Assembly (NCBI RefSeq): GCF_020085105.1 | Contig: NC_058051.1 | Span: 24,727,455-24,791,454, forward strand | Length of the DNA: 64,000 nt | Reading direction: 5' to 3' | DNA from: Siniperca chuatsi | Taxonomy: Eukaryota; Chordata; Actinopteri; Centrarchiformes; Sinipercidae | Notes under the pieces: model-generated | The model's input: the letters and a program-made list of their open reading frames with translations, nothing else | Databases searched by the model: none | Told to the model about the DNA's origin: nothing | In this document: piece after piece, positions 12,036-24,985 of the stretch | Numbering within the stretch: the first letter of the stretch is position 1 | Layout of the letters: each line of letters starts with the position of its first letter | Made by a program: the position numbers and the translations under genes

Positions 12036-13160
12036 CTAAAATTATGTCAACATTAGAACACAGGAGTTAACTGTGAATAATGCAGTGATTGAAGAATTTA
12101 CTCAAGCTCAATACTCCAACTCCGATGTTGTTGTAGGCTTGGCTGAAAACACTCAAAACCGAGCAAATGTGTGGTTGAGAGAGTGTTCAGTTACAGCAGC
12201 AAAAGCAATTTCCTCACTGCATGGTCTCAGTGGCAACCGCAGTGTAAGCTTTCTTACTGTCTTGATTGCACAATATTTCCAGCCTACAGCACCAGAAATA
12301 GATGAAAAAGCTTTTTTTTAATAACAAATAATCCTGTGCAAAAGATGAGGACAATTTGTATTCAGTATAAACTAGGATTAACAGATGGAAAAATTAGAAA
12401 GACTGTGACTTTCAGGATTTACAACAGGAGTATGAGATGAGAGTTTGAGAGCTAGAGAACAAAAAAAATTGTGATTAAGATAACATGCGCTCAGATTTGC
12501 ATGAAAAATTTAAATTGCAATATCGTCCCCAGCCCACTCATGTTTACACATTATGCAATCATGCACACACGCAAATGCAGTACAGACACATGAAGTGATA
12601 TAGTAGATACATAATGAGCACAGGTAAGAGTGTGTTCATTCTGCCACAACAGAGAGCTGATTAAATTAAGAATCTTAATAGTGTCTTCTCAGCATCAGTC
12701 GAAGCGCGTCAGAAGCACTCATGCTCTCTTTTATTAGCCAGACTCGTTTGTGGGCAATCAGTACCTTCTTGCCCACCAACAAGATGATGATTGCTATTCA
12801 GTACATCACTTTACTTGATAGAAGAATGACAAATAAAATGGAAATCAGGGAGGAAAGAACCATGCAGGGACGAATCTGGAGCAATGCTTGGAGTGCTATC
12901 AGAGATGATGCACAGGCAACATTGACTCTCAAGGACTTAAGCAATCACAGGGTAAAGAACAAGGCGTCATTATTATGCAAGTCAGCACACCAGTCGGTGA
13001 CGAGATGTCCAGTCAGTCTGAGTGGAGGAGATTCGGCTGAGTAATTAGTTTTGACCAGTTTTAGTGCCACTCACATTTAAAAACTTAACATGATGAGGAT
13101 TCTGTCATCAATAAAACATATTTAATATCAGATGGATTTGCTAGAGCCCAACGGTGTACA
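12036..13160. other. Upstream flank of the opsin gene, no gene seen
   Basis: Would hold the opsin promoter, but no TATA box or recognisable binding site stands out. Plus-strand ORFs of 82 codons (12073-12321) and 107 codons (12721-13044) are open but match no family and show no splice context. Confidence 0.4.
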
Positions 13161-13163
13161 CAC

Positions 13164-13556
13164 AGTTGCCACTTTCTTATGTTCACCTAGCTAAAACTAA
13201 TGCAGTCCACTACATAAATCCTGTCTTCATGAAGTTTATAATATTCAGTCTGTGTTGAAACTGTTTTAGAGAGGTGTTCATTCAACTTTATAATCATTTT
13301 GGAGGCTGTAGTTTGTGGAGCTGTTGAACTGTACTGCATTATACATAGAGGTATTTTTGTTATTTAGTTTCCCCTCATTGATATATAAAACAAACGAATC
13401 GAAACACTTGTCGGTATAACGCAATGCAATTCAACAGCACCACAAACTGCAGCCTCCAAAATGACCATACAGTTGAATCAACGCCTCTCTAAAACTGTTT
13501 CAACAAAAACTGCATTAGTTTTAGCTACATTAGGTGTATCTAATAAACTGGCAACT
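13164..13556. repeat. Complete MITE with long terminal inverted repeats
   Basis: The left end AGTTGCCACTTTCTTATG, then TTCACCTAGCTAAAAC, is the reverse complement, with few mismatches, of the right end TTAGCTACATTAGGTG, then TATCTAATAAACTGGCAACT. The element is 393 bp and codes for nothing. A partial copy is at 2860-3180. Confidence 0.75.
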
Positions 13557-14022
13557 GAGTGTATGGCAGTAGCACATTTTGTATTCTTAAATATCAATGT
13601 CAGTAACAATTGATTGGGCTCAACAACACAACACAGAGAATACCTCCTTCTCTCAGATTTTATGCAGTCATAAATTATCAGTCAAAAGACAATGCAATTT
13701 CATCAGGCAGTTTGTAGGTGCATGTTTCCTGGGTGATAACCGTCCTGTACAAGTAGGCTTGAGTGAGAAACGTCTGTGCACCCACATTCTTGGACAGAAA
13801 CTGTCACGCCTGGAGGATTTAAAGCTTGCATTAATCAAAACAACGTTTGCACACATCTGAGTGTGTGGATGCAACTCTTTCAAGTGTGCTGGTCTTCAAG
13901 CTCCAGCACCTTCACCAAGCCTGAGTGAGCAGTAGTTCCCTTGATTTTTTTTTTTTAAACAAATCCCATAACTGTATAATTTAGAAAGCAGATATTGTCC
14001 AAGTATTGAGTTAAATCAGTGT

Positions 14023-14026
<4 letters not shown>

Positions 14027-14055
<29 letters not shown>
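14027..14055. repeat. Poly(A) tract
   Basis: About 29 consecutive A. It could be the tail of a degraded retroposon on the plus strand, but the sequence before it was not recognised. Confidence 0.85.
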
Positions 14056-14057
<2 letters not shown>

Positions 14058-15530
14058 ATGCCTTAGAGTGCCTCTTGTTAACAATAACGTAGACACACGG
14101 TATATGTAACATTACCATCAAATATATCTGTAGAGCTGGATTCATTCTCTGGATCTGAACATGTTTATGTAACCAGACCCTCAGTCACGTGAGCGAGAGG
14201 GTGGAGGTAGACAGAAAGAGCCAGGGAGAGCTTAACCAGCTGAACTGTGCCTTTGGTCCGCTGTGACATATTGAGTATTTTGAGATTGGCTGAGCTGTGA
14301 CACTACTGTTATCATGTCTCTGAGCCTGGCTGAATAACTCTTCTGTTCAGCTGTGATTAATTTGAACGCCTTTGAGACAGGGACTTTGACCTCCAGATGA
14401 TGATGTAGCGGGCAAACCATATATCGCCTGCTAACCAGACTTATGTTCCCCATTATTTCATTTTTGATGCACTTTTGCACCTCATCCTCTCCTGCCCTGA
14501 CCCATTTGCCAAAGTTAGCTGTCTCTGTGGAGACATTTTGACCGTGTAATTTACTGAGGAAAAGATCTGAATTTATCTGTCTGTAGTTTAGCGCTTTTGT
14601 CAACATGACAAGTAATCTCTAAGTTTGTGACAAGTTTCCTTGCTGCATGTCATCAAAATTGTGAGATTCATGTGATGCCACTGAAACTGGGGCTGTCGCT
14701 CATAACATTTAGATGGCTGTGGTCAGAGGAGATAAGCAGCCATTTTAAGGCTGGCAGGCGTGTCAGGATGTCTTAACTGCAACGGCAAACGGCAAAGAAA
14801 CCACATGCATGAGCTCATGAGCAGTCACAATTACAATGTCAGTGTGTCTGCATGGTTTTTAGAGATTGGCAGCCAGTGGCATAGCTCAGTCTTTGACCTG
14901 TGTTAAAATCTGACCCTTGAATATAATGAAACCCAGAGAATTTCTAAAACTTCTGAGGTTCTTACTCTGTGAAAATAAATGTTTGTTGCTATAATGGAAG
15001 AAAAATTAAATCAGACTGTTTAATCTTAATGGCTCTCATAGTTATTACCTGACATTACCTTTCCTTCAGCCCACACATTTTTTCACCATGTACATGATGG
15101 CATTGGTATCTCGGCATCGTCTTTGTGATGTTACATTCACACCCAGCCCTCAGTGTTTGTGCCTTTTGACATTATGAATCGTAAAATATTTGTGTGTTTC
15201 TGAATGTAAAGTGTCACATTGTATCTTGTATGCTTGGGCTGATTGACCTGCCCTGTCCCTTGTGCATTTACACTGTTTTCATGGTGCATTTCAGAATAAT
15301 ATTATAACATCTTTTTAGTATTTATGCTCTTATATGTTAAAAACATGCTAGCAAAGAAATTCTTTTGTCATTAGAAAAGCTGTCCAGCTACTGATTTGAG
15401 TGTATATAGAACATTGTGGTGTTACAATTACCTTTAATATTGTTTGCTTATTTTACTTAGCTCTGTGTTTGTTTGCAACATGCAGCTTTTTTGGCCATTT
15501 TATAGCAGTTAGATACAAATGTCCACATGC

Positions 15531-15875
15531 TGTAATGATTAATTATCAATTAATCTGCCAATTATTTTCTCTATTAATAAATTAATCATTTAGTCTCTAA
15601 AATGTCAAAAAATAGCGAGAAGTTCTCATCACAATTTCCCAGAGCCCAAAGTGACATCTTCAGATTGCTTGTTTTGTCCAACAAACAGTCCAAAACCAAA
15701 AGACATTTCATTTACTGTCATAAATGACAAAGAAAAGCAGCAAATCTTTCCTTTGTTTTTATCTGAAACCAGCAGATTGCATTTTTGCTTAAATAATTAC
15801 TGAAACGATTAACAAGGCAGTTGTCGATTGATTTCCTTTCGATAGACTAATCATTGCATCTGTAGTCTACATTTT
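15531..15875. repeat. GGGCTGCAACTAA-type MITE, diverged
   Basis: The body matches its relatives (CAATTAATCTGCCAATTATTTTCT; CCCAAAGTGACATCTTCA; CCAACAAACAGTCCAAAACC) although both ends are eroded. Confidence 0.6.
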
Positions 15876-17919
15876 TGTGTGCAAAGTATTTGTATCATTA
15901 GTGTTTTATTAAGCTTGTGATTCTCACTGCATTGTGCAATATTTAAACGCAAACCTTCACTTCACAGTGTGCTGTGCGGCTCGTCCCCTGAGGGCCTTGT
16001 GAGACCTTTGTGAGATTGAAGTGGACTTTTTTCACCCTCGCTTTGCGTAACTGCCTCTTCATCTGAGAGTGGCTGACAGTGACAAGTGAATGCCATCATA
16101 GTACAATATTTACACCGTGGTTTAGCAGCGTGACAAAGAGGCGACCCCTTCAGACATTGCAGGGCATGCTGTGACATATCTTATGTAATGACTGTGGAGA
16201 ATGATCACATGATACAATGTGCACCTAACAAAATGTGTTTAGGATACCAAGCATTGCAGTATAGTAATCTGACCATGAATCAGTTGTCACCTGATGACTG
16301 TACAGGTGTTTAGGTTTGACAGTGATTTTTGTCGTGTACAATATTGAACTATTCAAGCCTTCTAAAACTCACTCTTTTTTGCTTTTCTTGCACAATATTC
16401 TTTAACATGTGGCTTTGGCTTGTAGCAAATTGGGATCTGAACTTAACAGTCAATAGGTTTGCAATTTACAATATCAACTTTAAAGCAGAGAGGAGGATTA
16501 AAGACTATTTGTAATTGCAGATTTCTTTTCTTGTTTCTTTTTTTCTGTTTTTTTTTTTGTTTGTTTTGTTTTTTAGCCAGTGGGATAGGAGCAAGGAAAA
16601 CAAAGAAGGGGAGATTTGGAGGAGGATTTGATCGAAGATTTTTGATTTGGTAGATTTGGTTTCAGAGAATGAAGACTCTTATCTGATTGGTACAGAGACA
16701 ATTTATCATGAAAGGTCTGATGCAGACAATGCAAACATTGGTCATTTGACATGTCTTTAAGCTTCATTGGATTAGTTCATCAGAATTCATAATATAAGAT
16801 GCTATAAAATGTCTGATGTTTATCAGGCTTTAAAATGTTGGTTCTTTCGTTGTCTCTGAGTCTCAGATCTCCATGCCTATGGGAAGGACAGTAGCAGAAT
16901 GCAAAATAAATAAAAAAATACAACTCTGCCACCCTAGTAAGTCCTGTCATCATCACTCTACAACAACTGCTTCCCTTCATGACACAAACATATTACATAA
17001 CCACAGTCTGATTGAGTATGGGAAAGCAAACATTTCTGTCAATGATGAGTAAATGTCTTGCCTCACACAGCTGTTTTCATTTATTATTTGCCTTTGACTC
17101 TGATCCTCTGAAGGTCATCAACTTTGTTATATCATGTTGTATCTAATAGAAAGACATCATACTGTGGCATCATAATCGGTCATTGTCAACACAACAATAT
17201 GCAGTTCATGCATGCAGGCACACATGTCCAGAAAAATAATGTGTGGCAAGCAGCCTGAGATCAAGTCGACAGGCTGTCTTGAGAATGGTCAGTATAACAA
17301 CAACTACAACTTTGATTAAAAGATAAAGAAAAGCAGTTGTTTTTTTACAGAGAGGGATGATCAGTGATCTCATCACTAATCCTGTCAGAGATCCCGCAAG
17401 TTTGCTGTGATGTCTGAGCCTTCATTTCATCAGCCACATTTTCACTTCCTTGAGATAGTATTTGAAACTTGACTGAATGTCCTTCAGTAAATACCCCTTT
17501 AACACAACCAGATGTTATCATTTTAGAGGGAGAATTGTAAGGTGACAACCACCACGAGTCAGAATAATCTACCAGACCATTGCACAGAAAATAAAAGTAA
17601 AGAAAGACATAACAGAATAAATATTCTTTTATAGTCAGTTCGGCTTCTACATCTCATTATCCATTGCTAGAAAACCTTGAAAATAACATCAGCAAAATCT
17701 AGAAGATCAAACAAGTGCATCATCATCAACGATCCCGCTTTTTGTTATTGTCCAATCTCTTTGTATTGCACTGGAAACAGAAAAGGCACCCCACCACCAT
17801 GCTGCTTACCTTCCAGGGAGGAATAGCTTGTCCTCAGTTAAACTCATGGAGGCCAGGTGGAGAGCAGGACACAGAGGAGAGGAGCTTGGCCAGCTACCGA
17901 CAGGGAGACAGAGAGGATG

Positions 17920-17971
17920 GACAGAGAGAGAGAGAGAGACAGAGAGAGAGAGACAGAGAGAGAGAGAGAGG
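17920..17971. repeat. (GA)n microsatellite
   Basis: Imperfect GA array broken by CAGA units. A second GA-rich run follows at 18165-18220. Confidence 0.9.
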
Positions 17972-20900
17972 AGCACACAGTAGCTCACATTGAAGAGACC
18001 GGTTAAGGTATTCTCCTCCTCTTCAATGACACACACTTACACACACATCTGGCCAGGTGGACACGCACTCACACTCTCATACAGCATATGCACTAATCAT
18101 CATTGTGGAGATGCACTGAGCCCCACTGATGTAGAACGAAAAAGCCCACAGTGACGGCAGGCCAGCCAGAGAGAGGGAGGGGATGCGAGAGGGAGGGCAA
18201 GAGAGAGAGAGAAAGAGAGGGATCGGCATAATACTGGCAAGCTCTGAGTGTCACTGATGACTCAAAGTAACACTCCCCACCCCATTTCCTCTATCCGTCC
18301 TAACTCGCTACTTTCCCCCTACACTTTGATTTGTTGATTATTCACCTTTACACATATGAATCATGTATATGAATCATGCATGTAAGGCAGGTTTTCCCAA
18401 ATGACTTTCCAAAGGTCACTCACACATACACAGCAGCTCATTTCTGCACTTATGAGTAACAGTGTGTGTATGTTTATGTACATGCTGTATGTAAATACAA
18501 ATCACTTGATTGACGATTGTGAGGGTGATAATCAGAACCTGGAGGAGAGAAAACTGGCTGTTGACTATAAATTTATATGTGTGGATGCAACAATGTCAAG
18601 GTGGATTTTGATTTTATTTAACCTTTTGAAGGATTTTCTCTCTGAATATAAAATTATTTTAATAGAATATTAATGTTGCAGGATGTGCCTGTGAAGTGGT
18701 CATTGAAGATAAAAACCACAGTGAGAAAAATTATGATTGTGATCTTTTCATGTGACAAGAATCTTAGACAGTTTATGACCATCTTTCATCATGGTCCTAA
18801 TTGTTCACAGTGAAGAAATGAAGCTGCACCAAAAGTTTACGATTGTGCTCAGTGAATGCCTGTTGCTACTGTGCTAATTAATGAGGATTACAAAATGTTT
18901 GATGCATCATTTACGACTGGAATGAGATTTCTTAGGTGATTGTACTTAATTCAAGAGTCCAAAATGAATGTGCTTCAATCCACTTAAGAAAATGAAGTGT
19001 CATCCTCAGTCACACAGTAAATCCAGTCCTGTTAGAGAGCATTTGAACAGCACCTGAAGCGCTGTGTCATCCTACTTTATCATACCCAACCATGCAGTTT
19101 GCTCAGAGCAGTGCTGCTCCCAGACTGACAGTCATGGAAAGCTGCTTAAGGAAGTGTGGTCTCGCTCGCTGAGCTATGCCGAGGCTGCAGGCCTGTCAGA
19201 AAGCTTTAAAGAGCAGTGCTGTCATATTAATACCTCAGCGCAGGGTCCTGGTCCTTCTCAGGCCGCTCACTCTGACACGTTTAGATTAACTTAGTGTCAC
19301 AGCCAGGGGCCCGCTGTAGTATGACTTATTGGAGATGACAGTAGGCAGCAAATGATCAGAACGAAAGGAAATATGAAAGATCATGTTAAACATGAGTGCA
19401 ATCACTTTCCATCAGATCGTAAACGGTGGATATCTGTAAGTAAGTAAATTTTTCACAGTGGTGTGGCATGGCTCTAGGGTATGGCAATGTCGGCCGGCCC
19501 GTCAGTTCGGAGCCATCATCAGTTCGTATTTATCTAAAAAATACTTTGGTTTATGACCAAATACCTGCAAAACTAATGACCATCAGCTGTACTTTGTGTT
19601 TAGTGCTAAGAAGCAAATGTTAGGATGTTAACATGCTAAACTAAGAAGGTGAACATGGTAAACATTATATCTGCTAAACATCAGCATGTTAGCATGATGA
19701 CATTAGAATTTTGCTTAATGCACGGGTGTCCAGCCTCACAGAACTGCTAGCGTCGCTGTAGACTCTTAGGACCCTATTTTCATGGTGCCGCAACGACCAG
19801 CGCTGACCGTTTGGTATTTGCCTACCCTTGAAAATCTCTTTGACTGTCTTTGTGGTATTTTGGGGCCTAGTGCAGAGTGCTTGGTGCACAGGTGATGTGT
19901 GAATGCTCAAAATAAACCAGCCAGTGCCAGTGGCATCAGAAAATAAAGTTTAATGTGGTTAAAGCTGGAACGTCGGCAAAGCAGTCTGCATTTATCTATA
20001 AATTAATATAAGTGATTCTTACAGTATCTGTTGTACACAGCTGCTTCATACTGTATGAAAACCTTCTCCTTCAGTTCATTAAATCCCTGCAGCCATCTGA
20101 AGGCAGCAGGACAGGTTCGTTATTAAGTCTGCAACCTCTGAGTGGAGATGTCCTGCACCAGAGCGCAGTGCCATTACACTAGTAAACGCTACGGTATCAC
20201 ATTTTAAGATATGATGTAACTATTTGCCATGTGAAGTACAGTAGAATTATGACTTAAATAGCGTTGGATTGATGCAGTCAAATAAACTGCTTCGCAGATA
20301 GTGATCTGAAATTGTCATCCAGCCTTCTTTTAGGTTAGCAGTGGCACTGGACTGAGAGCAGAGGCCATCCCTCAGCCTTTTGAGAGGCTGGATTACAAAG
20401 CTTTAGGCTATAGCACTAATCTGATGAGCCACTGCAATATGACTAATTGGTGCTGCAGGAAATTTTGGTCTGCTTCTTGCCAGCGAATAATTTGAATGTG
20501 AATACAGAATAATGAACGTCTTTAACAGATGAACACTTCTTTCAGTTTTTTTTATGTAGCAACTGTTACTCTAATTAGTGAATCCTACATTCTGCCAGAA
20601 GACGAGGAAGAAAATGAGAAGAGCACATTTGAGGTACTGGTGAAATAAGTGTCAAATCTAGTCCATTTATTATTGTAAATCTTATCTAAAACAATTTGTA
20701 TCCATTACATGATCAGCTAAGTCAGCAGGATCCTCTGGTAATTAAACCAACTTCAGTTAAGATAGCTTAATCATGTTTTTGTTCAAGTACAACTGTTAAT
20801 ATAGTTGTCATATCGCAAAGTGTAGTCACAAAGAGGAAGTTACAGAGTAAATTAAATAGTGGTAGATTTACCAATAACAATTGAGGGACCACTTTCTTAC

Positions 20901-21720
20901 AAGTCATGACATTGGTCGGTAACGTTCGTATCCATTCACGGTCATGTTGCATCCTATTGCATTATTAACAATGTTATTAGCATAAGCTGGTGCTTTAGTT
21001 GTGTCTGTTTTATGATGAAGATTAAATTATCGTCCTAATAAGAGTCCTTCCTACCTGTGTGGAGAGAGAGAGATAATGAGAGAAAAAATGCTGAGACCAC
21101 AATATCCTGGTCATAGCAGTTTTAGTCAGAGGGGTACATTTGATGCACTCTATGATACATTTATTTTGGGCTTCAAACCTCTCACAGGGTTGATTTATTA
21201 AACAACACAGATAGAAGTAAAAGTAAAATAAAAAAGTACCTGAAACCTGGTTTAATCATTACCAGAATAAACATTGGTTTACTGTTAATTCATTGTTTTC
21301 ATTGAAGTGACTGAATAACACCAATGTTCCATGTGAAATTATACAGTAGTTATGTATTAAATAAGTTAAACAAAAATGGATATGGCAGACCAGTACGTTG
21401 TAAACCTAAAAGATTATTGACTTCTGTTCTGATCGAGGTTCTTCAAAAGTAAAAGCATCGTGAGGTTCCACTGAGTGAATATATTTATCGAAGTAAAATC
21501 TTTCTCTCTGACACAACATGAAATAGATAAATGCAAAATGAGAAGTGAACAGATCAAGATGCCCATTACTTGAATGCCCCTGTTTTTAATGGTTTTGTTT
21601 CTTCTGATTTTAAGGGGACTGAAACTGAACTGGATTGAGAACAAGATTGGGACTGATGACAGTAACAAAGGTTCAGTCACAAGAATGGTTTCATTCAATT
21701 TGGCCGAGTATGGTTGCAGA

Positions 21721-21850
21721 TAGGGCTGCAGCTAATCATTGTTTTCATTATCATATAAACCGTTGATTACTTTTTCAGGTTAATCATTTAATCATTGAAA
21801 TGTCACAAATTCGCAGACCCAAGGTTATTTGATATCTGTGGCTGTGAAGC
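21721..21850. repeat. GGGCTGCAACTAA-type MITE, left end only
   Basis: Begins TAGGGCTGCAGCTAATCATT and loses similarity to its family after about 120 bp. Confidence 0.55.
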
Positions 21851-21911
21851 TACGCTTAGCTAGCAAGTGCAATCTCTTTTTATAATAACAAAGTGAAGTA
21901 ATAAGGTCATT

Positions 21912-22385
21912 AAAGGAGTAGTTTGACATTTTATGAAATAACCCTGTTGGCTTTCTAGCCAAGAGTAAGGTAAGAAGATCGATACCACTCTCATGTAATG
22001 TATATTAAGTAGGGAGCAAGAGCTGGGAGTCGATTAGCTTAGCTTAGCATTAAAACTAGGCAAGGGGAAACTACTAGCTACCTACCTACATATCTACCTA
22101 CCAGCACCTCTAAAGCTCACTAATTAACGCATTATATCTTGATAGTTTAATCCGTACACAAACAAAAATGTAAAAACGAGTTTGGTGCTTTAGACAGAGC
22201 CAGGCTAGCTCTTTCCCCCTGCTTTCAGTCTTTATGCTACGCTAATCATAAGCTAATCAACTCCTGGCTCTAGCTTTATATGTAGTGTACAGACATGAAG
22301 GTGGTATCGATCTTCTAATCTAATACTTGGGAAAAAAAGCCAATAAGAGTATTTCCAAAAATGTTAAACTACTTTTTTAACTTTA
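21912..22385. repeat. GTTTGACATTT / TTAGCTTAGC-type MITE
   Basis: The left end AAAGGAGTAGTTTGACATTT is matched by AAATGTTAAACTACTTTTTT at the right end. Inside, GATCGATACCACTCTCATG is mirrored by GTGGTATCGATCTTCTAATC, and TTAGCTTAGCTTAGC lies between. The element is almost wholly palindromic. Related copies lie at 46371, 47687 and 58968. Confidence 0.75.
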
Positions 22386-22499
22386 AAATGTCTTGTGTTT
22401 TCTGTCTTGAATGTTATTTTACACCCTGTTTTGATACAATAGCTGCTAAACATTGTCTTTTGAAGCTGAAACATAAGTTGCTTTAAGGGGAAACACCTT

Positions 22500-22740
22500 T
22501 TTATCTTTGTGCTATGAACCCCACTTCCATAGGTTAGATTTTCTTTAATTTCAATGGTGTGCTGTAGGTGGTGTGCTGGTTACTGTATGCGTTCTGTGGT
22601 CATATGTGCGTAGTATTTGTATGTTTGTGCATGTGTATGCCTTTATCTCTTGTATGCACTTTGTGTTTTTATGTTTGATATTGATGTAAAGCACTTTGTA
22701 ACCTGTGTTAAAAAAGGCGCTATATTACTGACTTAGTATC
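22500..22740. repeat. Retroposon-like 3' tail
   Basis: The segment GTAAAGCACTTTGTAACCTG, then AAAAAAGGCGCTATATTA, resembles the tails of fish LINE/SINE copies of the type ending GTGCTATATAAATAAA. No coding part was seen. Confidence 0.4.
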
Positions 22741-24936
22741 CCTACATCTTTTATATTTTATCTATTTATTAAAAACATTCAAGATGCTAAATTTGAGAAT
22801 GTTTTGTAAGGTTGGGTTTTTATGAGTACAACTTTTCAGCAATAACCTGTTCAGTATAGAGGACAAAAGCTCTAGTACAGCTTTACACATTACAGCTTCT
22901 TGAAAAATGTCAAATCCTGGAGCTTATTACTAAGAAACTCTGAGTCCTTGATTTAAGGTAACCCTCTTCTGGACTTTGTGTGTGAGCCAACTGTAATCAA
23001 CACTGTCCGTTCTCTGATCATCACTATAATGAGGACAAAAACTCTTCTTTCACCTTAAGCTTCCACAGAGGACATTATATAGAATGATTCACGTTTTAGA
23101 CCACTGCAGCCCTCTGTTTACTCAAATATCCTTTGTCCTCTGTCTTTGTGCCAGCTTTGCCCTTTGTGATTTTGGTGCATGCCTTGGCCAGTGACAGTCT
23201 GCGAGTTATGCAGGGAGCAGAATCGGATCCATGAGTGAACAGTGAAGAGACTCTGAGTCAGAGGAGACAAATTCACCAGAGCCCCAAACTGCCCTTTCTG
23301 TCTAAGTGTCTACTTGGAAACAAACAAGATTAATGTGTTGTTGTCTGGGCTTGTGTGAAGTGAACTTAAAGTAGGTGTGGTAGGAATACAGAAAAGAAAT
23401 AAGAAAACTCAAACAATGACAGATGTAACAGAGACTTGAAGTAATGTGGGACTCGTGTGGTGTAGCAGAGAGAGAATAGTGTATTATTTTATGTATGGGT
23501 TTATAGACTGTACCCTGTTATTCACCTATTTCTCTTTCATGGCATTTTTTATCTTTGCAATTTAAGTAATGGAAGAAAAGTAGTTAGTTGGTTATATCTG
23601 AAAGGTTGCTTCTGGAAGCAGTGGAATATCTCTTTCTTCTTCTCACTTTATGTATGTGCATGTGTGTGTGTGTGCATGAACCTGCATTATTACCTAGGTT
23701 TATATTTGTGTCTCGAGATCGCTCCTGCACTCAGCTCTTCCAACATACATTTGGTGTCTATCTATTCTGTCTGCCCTCATTTCCTCCCTGGCATTTCAGT
23801 AGTTATTATTCACCACGTCTTAGGCTTAAACATTTTCACACAGCAGTGGAGTCATCTCACATAGCTGTCATTTTAATGGTTGTTTGTCCGATAGGGGAAC
23901 AGGAACTAACAGGGGAGGGTTATTAGCAAGGTCACCTATCGCCCTGTTGTAACGTCCAATGAGAGCTGTGCTCAGGCAGATGGTAGATTTATAGCCTAGA
24001 GAGAGGGAGAATAAGATGTAGGCTGCTGTACCAACGTGCTCCTTGTCTTTCTGTATCACCTTGGCAATTATGCCAACTTGTAATTTTCTTCAGGCAAGCA
24101 AGGGTTGTCCCCATGAACTAAATTTTTGGAAGGGAGACTAACATTGCATGAACATAGCTTCAGTCAAGTCAATCCTCCCGTAGTCCCCAGCAGTCAACAG
24201 TATTAATGTGTCTCTGTTGCTCTCTTGTGGTTTCCCCTCTTCTCTGCATCAATACCTCTCACCTCTAAAGTGAAACATGACTAGTTTCTGTAATTTAGGG
24301 TTGGTGGTGTTTAGAAAACCAATTCAGACACCAGAGTCCTTAATATAATTTCTTATATGTATCTAACACCTCTTGTGTGAAATATGTTAACCAAGAAAGC
24401 ATGAACAGTAAAGAAACATGTTTATTGGATTGTCAGTACTGAAAAACCTTGAAATTAAACTGTATATAGCTCGAAATACTAACATTTTATGCATTATTAC
24501 AATTAGAATAGAAACTAATGTTCAAGAACTGAAACCATATAAAAACATAATATCTTGTATACTTCTACTCTAGACATAAGAAAAATCAATACAAAAACTT
24601 AAACATGTAAACATTTTTGAACAACTGTCATATAATGATTTTTGTAAGCTTTACAGAAACAGTACAGTAACACAGGTACAGATTGCTGTTGTTCATCTCT
24701 TTCTCAATCACTGGGGCTCTAAATAATGGTCCATTACAACAAACAGTTCATCTTAGCACCGTCATGATTCAATTTCAATGTTTTGTGTTATTAGTGCAGT
24801 CGGAGTTAGCTGCCATTTTCATTTTATACTGTAAGCTAACTAAAATCTTCTTTCAGTGCAGGTTCAAAACCTTTATATTTTACAAATCAAATAATAAGAT
24901 GGGGGTTTAGTGGACCCCCACTACACCTGCAGAACG

Positions 24937-24942
24937 TTTATT
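24937..24942 (-). terminator. Candidate polyadenylation signal of emilin3
   Basis: AATAAA on the minus strand, 44 nt past the stop codon at 24986-24988. Others lie further downstream, so the real 3' end may differ. Confidence 0.45.
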
Positions 24943-24985
24943 GTTTTTCATTAATTTTTTAAATCTATTGTCCGTATAAACTGAA

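Larger units (their letters stand above)
13880..24935. other. Gene-poor region of about 11 kb
   Basis: No exon could be supported on either strand. It holds a poly(A) tract (14027-14055), GGGCTGCAACTAA-type repeats (15531-15875, 21721-21850), a GA-rich microsatellite (17920-17971), a GTTTGACATTT-type MITE (21912-22385) and a retroposon-like tail (22500-22740). The ORFs here, up to 124 codons (minus, 14232-14606), have no recognisable domain. Confidence 0.5.

Noticed and set aside
14232..14606. Minus-strand ORF of 124 codons
   Set aside because: No recognisable motif; considered as a retroelement fragment, but nothing typical of reverse transcriptase or transposase is visible.
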